A DNA stretch of 26,671 nt from Clostridiales bacterium (lineage in GTDB: Bacteria; Bacillota; Clostridia; Oscillospirales; Oscillospiraceae). The stretch spans positions 1 to 26,671 of the forward strand of contig SFDT01000027.1 in the NCBI GenBank assembly GCA_004558115.1. Reading direction: 5' to 3'. The notes under the pieces were generated by a model. The model had not been told where the DNA came from, did not search any database, and saw only the letters and a program-made list of their open reading frames with translations. The position numbers and the translations under genes were made by a program. This document shows, piece by piece, positions 24,362 to 26,671 of the stretch (positions within the stretch are counted from its first letter, which is position 1; the number at the start of each line of letters is the position of its first letter).

Positions 24362-25114
24362 TCACTTCTTCACGCCTCCAAACCGCCGGTCCCGGCTCTG
24401 ATAGGCAGAAATGGCTTTATCCAGCTCCGCCTCGTCGAAGTCCGGCCACAGTACATCCGTGAAATAAAACTCCGAATAGGCGCACTGCCACAGCAGGAAA
24501 TTGGAAAGCCGCAGCTCGCCGCTGGGACGGATGATGAGCTCCGGGTCCGGGATGCCCCGGGAATCCAAATACCCGGAGAACATGGCATCGTCCAGCTCCT
24601 CCGGTTTCTTCTCCCCCGCCGAGCAGTCGGCGGCAAACTGCCGCACCGCCCGCAGGATCTCGTCGCGGCCGCCGTAGTTCAGGCACACGTTGGCCTGGAA
24701 GTCCCCCTCCGGCAGGTGGGCGGAGATCTCATCCGTCTCGTGGGCCAGGGCCCGCAGCTCCGGGGAAATGGGGGTCATGTCGCCGAAAAAGTGGAGGCGG
24801 ATATGATCTCGCTCCATGGTGTCCACCGCTTCCAGCAGATACCGCTTCAAAAGCCCCATGATGGCCGACACCTCGCCCTCGGAGCGCTTCCAGTTTTCCG
24901 TGGAGAAGGCATACACCGTCAGATACTGCACGCCGATGTTCTTGCAGTAGGTGGCGATGCGGCGGAAGGTCTCCGCTCCCGCCTTGTGGCCGGCGGTCCG
25001 GGGCAGGCCCCGCTTCTGGGCCCAGCGGCCGTTGCCGTCCATAATAATCGCAATATGGCGAGGCGGGTCCATTGCCCGCCCCGCCGTATTGGTGGTGTTC
25101 ACAATGTCAGCCAT
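24362..25114 (-). CDS. uppS: Undecaprenyl diphosphate synthase (cis-prenyltransferase)
   Basis: The 250-residue protein carries the cis-prenyltransferase motif MDGNGRWA (25-32) with catalytic Asp26, then GHKAGAE, the YAFSTENW segment (68-75), and a C-terminal RPSGELRLSNFLLWQ with the two conserved arginines and YSEFYF. It extends farnesyl diphosphate with isopentenyl units to C55 undecaprenyl diphosphate, the lipid carrier for peptidoglycan, so it uses the product of the Dxr and IspG pathway. Its ATG overlaps the frr stop by one base (TGATG), a sign of translational coupling. An internal Met15 just before DPPRHIAIIMDG is a possible alternative start, preceded by a GGGGCGGG stretch. The sequence is otherwise normal. 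Confidence 0.96.
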   Translation of the reverse strand: MADIVNTTNTAGRAMDPPRHIAIIMDGNGRWAQKRGLPRTAGHKAGAETFRRIATYCKNIGVQYLTVYAFSTENWKRSEGEVSAIMGLLKRYLLEAVDTMERDHIRLHFFGDMTPISPELRALAHETDEISAHLPEGDFQANVCLNYGGRDEILRAVRQFAADCSAGEKKPEELDDAMFSGYLDSRGIPDPELIIRPSGELRLSNFLLWQCAYSEFYFTDVLWPDFDEAELDKAISAYQSRDRRFGGVKK

Positions 25115-25671
25115 CAGACCGCCATCAGTTCCTTTTCTTTTTTGGCCAGGAGCTCATCCAGTTTCTTGCAGCTGTCATCGGTCAGCTTCTGGAGGTCCTT
25201 TTCCGCCTGCTTCAGATCATCCTCGGTGATCTCGGACTTCTTCTCCAGCTTCTTGAAGCTCTCCATGGCGTCCCGGCGAATGTTGCGGACAGCCACCTTG
25301 CCGGCCTCGGCGTACTTGCGGATCTGCTTGACCAGCTCCTTACGGCGCTCCTCCGTCAACTGGGGGAAACTGAGGCGGATGCAGCGGCCGTCATTCTGGG
25401 GATTGATGCCCAGGTCGGAGTTCTGGATGGCCTTTTCAATGGATTTCAGCGCCTTGCTGTCCCAAGGAGAGATGACCAGGGCCCGGGGGTCGGGAGAGGA
25501 AATGGCGGCGATCTGCTGGATGGGGGTGGGGCTTCCGTAATAGTCCACCATGATCCGGTCCAGAACGGCGGCGTTGGCGCGGCCGGCGCGGACGGAAGCA
25601 AAGTCAGCGGCCACAGAGTCGATGCTCTTCTTCATTTTTTCTTCGTATACTTTGTATTCGTCTTTCAGCAT
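25114..25671 (-). CDS. frr: Ribosome recycling factor
   Basis: The 185-residue protein matches ribosome recycling factor throughout: VRAGRANAAVLDRI at 27-40, YYGSPTPIQQIA, the DLGINPQNDG segment near 86-95, RLSFPQLTEERRKELVKQ, and a long C-terminal helical bundle. With EF-G it splits post-termination ribosomes. Length is exactly that of the family. A purine-rich AAGGAAGGA lies upstream of the ATG. It follows pyrH by 56 bases and overlaps uppS by one base. Confidence 0.98.
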   Translation of the reverse strand: MLKDEYKVYEEKMKKSIDSVAADFASVRAGRANAAVLDRIMVDYYGSPTPIQQIAAISSPDPRALVISPWDSKALKSIEKAIQNSDLGINPQNDGRCIRLSFPQLTEERRKELVKQIRKYAEAGKVAVRNIRRDAMESFKKLEKKSEITEDDLKQAEKDLQKLTDDSCKKLDELLAKKEKELMAV

Positions 25672-25727
25672 AATGGGGTCCTTCCTTTCACATTCGTTCT
25701 GTTATGGGAATCGCTCACGCGCGAAGA

Positions 25728-26444
25728 TCACTCTTTGACGATGGTGCCCACATTCTCGCCGCACAGGGCGCGGATGATGTTGCGGGGATCCTTCAGGGCA
25801 AACAGCAGCACGGGGATGTGATTGTCCATGGAGAGGGACGTGGCCGTGGTGTCCATGACCATCAGGTGCTGGGCCAGGACCTCATCGTAGCTGATGGTGT
25901 CGTACTTCACGGCGGTGGGGTCCTTCACAGGGTCTGCCGTATACACGCCGTCCACGTTTTTGGCCAGGAGGATGACATCGGCGTTGATCTCCGCCGCCCG
26001 CAGCACAGCAGCCGTATCCGTAGAGAAATAGGGGTTGCCGGTGCCGGCGCCGAAGATGACCACACGGCCCTCCTCCAAATGCCGGATGGCACGGCCGCGG
26101 ATGTAAGGCTCGGCAATGGCACGCATCTCAATGGCGGTCTGGACCCGAACGGGAATGCCCTTCTGCTCGCACACATCCGCCACAGCCAGGCAGTTCATGA
26201 CGGTAGCCAGCATGCCCATGTGGTCGGCACGGGTGCGCTCCATCTTGCCACCGCTGTTCTTGGCGCCCCGCCAGAAATTGCCGCCGCCCACCACCAGGCC
26301 CACCTGAACGCTCATATCCAGGCACTCCTTGATGACGTCGCAGACGCTTCCAATCATTTCAAAATCAAGGCCGGTATGCTTGTCGCCGGCCAGCGCCTCG
26401 CCGCTGATCTTCAGCAGCACGCGCTTGTAAACAGGTTTTGCCAT
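25728..26444 (-). CDS. pyrH: UMP kinase
   Basis: The 238-residue protein is a bacterial UMP kinase of the amino-acid-kinase fold: LKISGEAL at 11-18, GGGNFWRG at 53-60, the DHMGMLATVMN segment (74-84), GAGTGNPYFSTDTAA at about 132-146 and KNVDGVYTADP at 162-172. It phosphorylates UMP to UDP with ATP for pyrimidine nucleotide supply and is usually GTP-activated and UTP-inhibited. ACGGAGGT lies upstream of the ATG. It is the first gene of the cluster in view; in many Firmicutes tsf and rpsB come just before it, but no tsf is seen in the 227 bases upstream. Confidence 0.98.
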   Translation of the reverse strand: MAKPVYKRVLLKISGEALAGDKHTGLDFEMIGSVCDVIKECLDMSVQVGLVVGGGNFWRGAKNSGGKMERTRADHMGMLATVMNCLAVADVCEQKGIPVRVQTAIEMRAIAEPYIRGRAIRHLEEGRVVIFGAGTGNPYFSTDTAAVLRAAEINADVILLAKNVDGVYTADPVKDPTAVKYDTISYDEVLAQHLMVMDTTATSLSMDNHIPVLLFALKDPRNIIRALCGENVGTIVKE

Positions 26445-26484
26445 AAGAAAAACCTCCGTCTGTTTCGCAGATTTTAACGTTTAT

Positions 26485-26513
26485 ATTTTAGCGTATTTTT
26501 CCGCGCTTGCATA
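26485..26513 (-). promoter_or_regulatory. Possible promoter of the pyrH-polC cluster
   Basis: On the minus strand, -10 TAAAAT (26490-26485) lies 17 bases from a weak -35 TATGCA (26513-26508); shifting by one base gives ATGCAA at 16-base spacing. The region is AT-rich and about 40 bases before pyrH. The match is moderate. Confidence 0.4.
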
Positions 26514-26523
26514 GGGGGTAAAC

Positions 26524-26542
26524 GAGATTTTCCCGAAATCTC
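26524..26542. repeat. Short perfect hairpin upstream of pyrH
   Basis: GAGATTT (26524-26530) and AAATCTC (26536-26542) pair around TCCCG. No clear T-run follows on either strand. It lies just upstream of the possible pyrH promoter and may be an operator or a relic of an upstream terminator. Confidence 0.45.
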
Positions 26543-26584
26543 TCCTTTGCCGGCGGGAAACCTGTATCCAAGATAAAAACACAT

Positions 26585-26671
26585 CCACCGGCGTAGCCGG
26601 TGGTTGTCATCAGACGGGCATAGCCCTTTGTTCCTCGCGGACGCGTTAACGCGTAATACGGTCTGCCAATT
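26585..26671. repeat. Cluster of short hairpins at the right edge, possible REP or IS200/IS605-type end
   Basis: Three dyads follow each other: CCACCGGC-GTA-GCCGGTGG (26585-26603), GGGC-ATA-GCCC (26616-26626) and the 14-base palindrome ACGCGTTAACGCGT (26641-26654). The last two are bracketed by CAGAC (26611-26615) and GTCTG (26661-26665). No coding frame is convincing here. Subterminal hairpins of this kind mark IS200/IS605 elements and REP sequences, but the window ends before that can be tested. On the minus strand the first hairpin is followed six bases later by a T-run and could instead end an upstream gene. Confidence 0.4.

Noticed and set aside
1..26671. CRISPR array, toxin-antitoxin, restriction or other defence module, or biosynthetic cluster
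   Set aside because: I saw no regularly spaced repeats, no Cas, methylase, toxin or synthase motifs. The genes right of 2986 are housekeeping or common signalling genes.

Overview
The window looks like chromosome from a GC-rich, anaerobic, Gram-positive gut-type Firmicute, most likely Oscillospiraceae-like (Flavonifractor/Lawsonibacter/Oscillibacter relatives). That is an inference. It rests on the Gram-positive replicative polymerase PolC, AddAB instead of RecBCD, the MEP isoprenoid enzymes Dxr and IspG, the clostridial order pyrH-frr-uppS-cdsA-dxr-rseP-ispG-polC, and strong AGGAGG-type ribosome binding sites.

Region 1 (1-2985) is the accessory part. It opens inside a BlaR1/M56-type membrane sensor gene. 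Then comes a gene-free stretch that ends in the exact 3' half of a tRNA-Arg(ACG), from anticodon loop to CCA, followed by a perfect terminator. No tRNA 5' half precedes it, so this is a candidate attachment site, with an integrated element to the left and older chromosome to the right. After it lie two small uncharacterised genes, an imperfect palindromic repeat, and a small HMA-like gene without metal-binding cysteines.

Region 2 (2986-5975, minus strand) is a compact operon reading flavin reductase-like, hflX, GNAT acetyltransferase, yigZ. It has a clear sigma-A promoter and a terminator shared with the gene facing it. Region 3 (6043-8496) holds rpmE (L31) on the minus strand and a divergent membrane protein with a degenerate GGDEF domain and an apparently intact EAL phosphodiesterase domain.

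Region 4 (8495-16151) holds addB-addA on the minus strand (one base between stop and start) and a divergent DUF1643 gene, with back-to-back promoters between them. Region 5 (16159-26444, minus strand) is the essential cluster. It covers UMP kinase, ribosome recycling, undecaprenyl diphosphate synthesis, CDP-diacylglycerol synthesis, two MEP steps, the site-2 protease and PolC, and ends at a bidirectional terminator. It links nucleotide supply, translation, lipid-carrier and isoprenoid supply, and replication. The last 227 bases hold no gene: the leader of pyrH and then a cluster of short hairpins resembling the end of a mobile or REP-like element.

Most of the window is ordinary core genome. 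The best leads are the tRNA-fragment boundary, the palindrome at the HMA-like gene, the hairpin cluster at the right edge, and the low-GC cdsA inside a GC-rich operon. I did not find a clear new multi-gene system.
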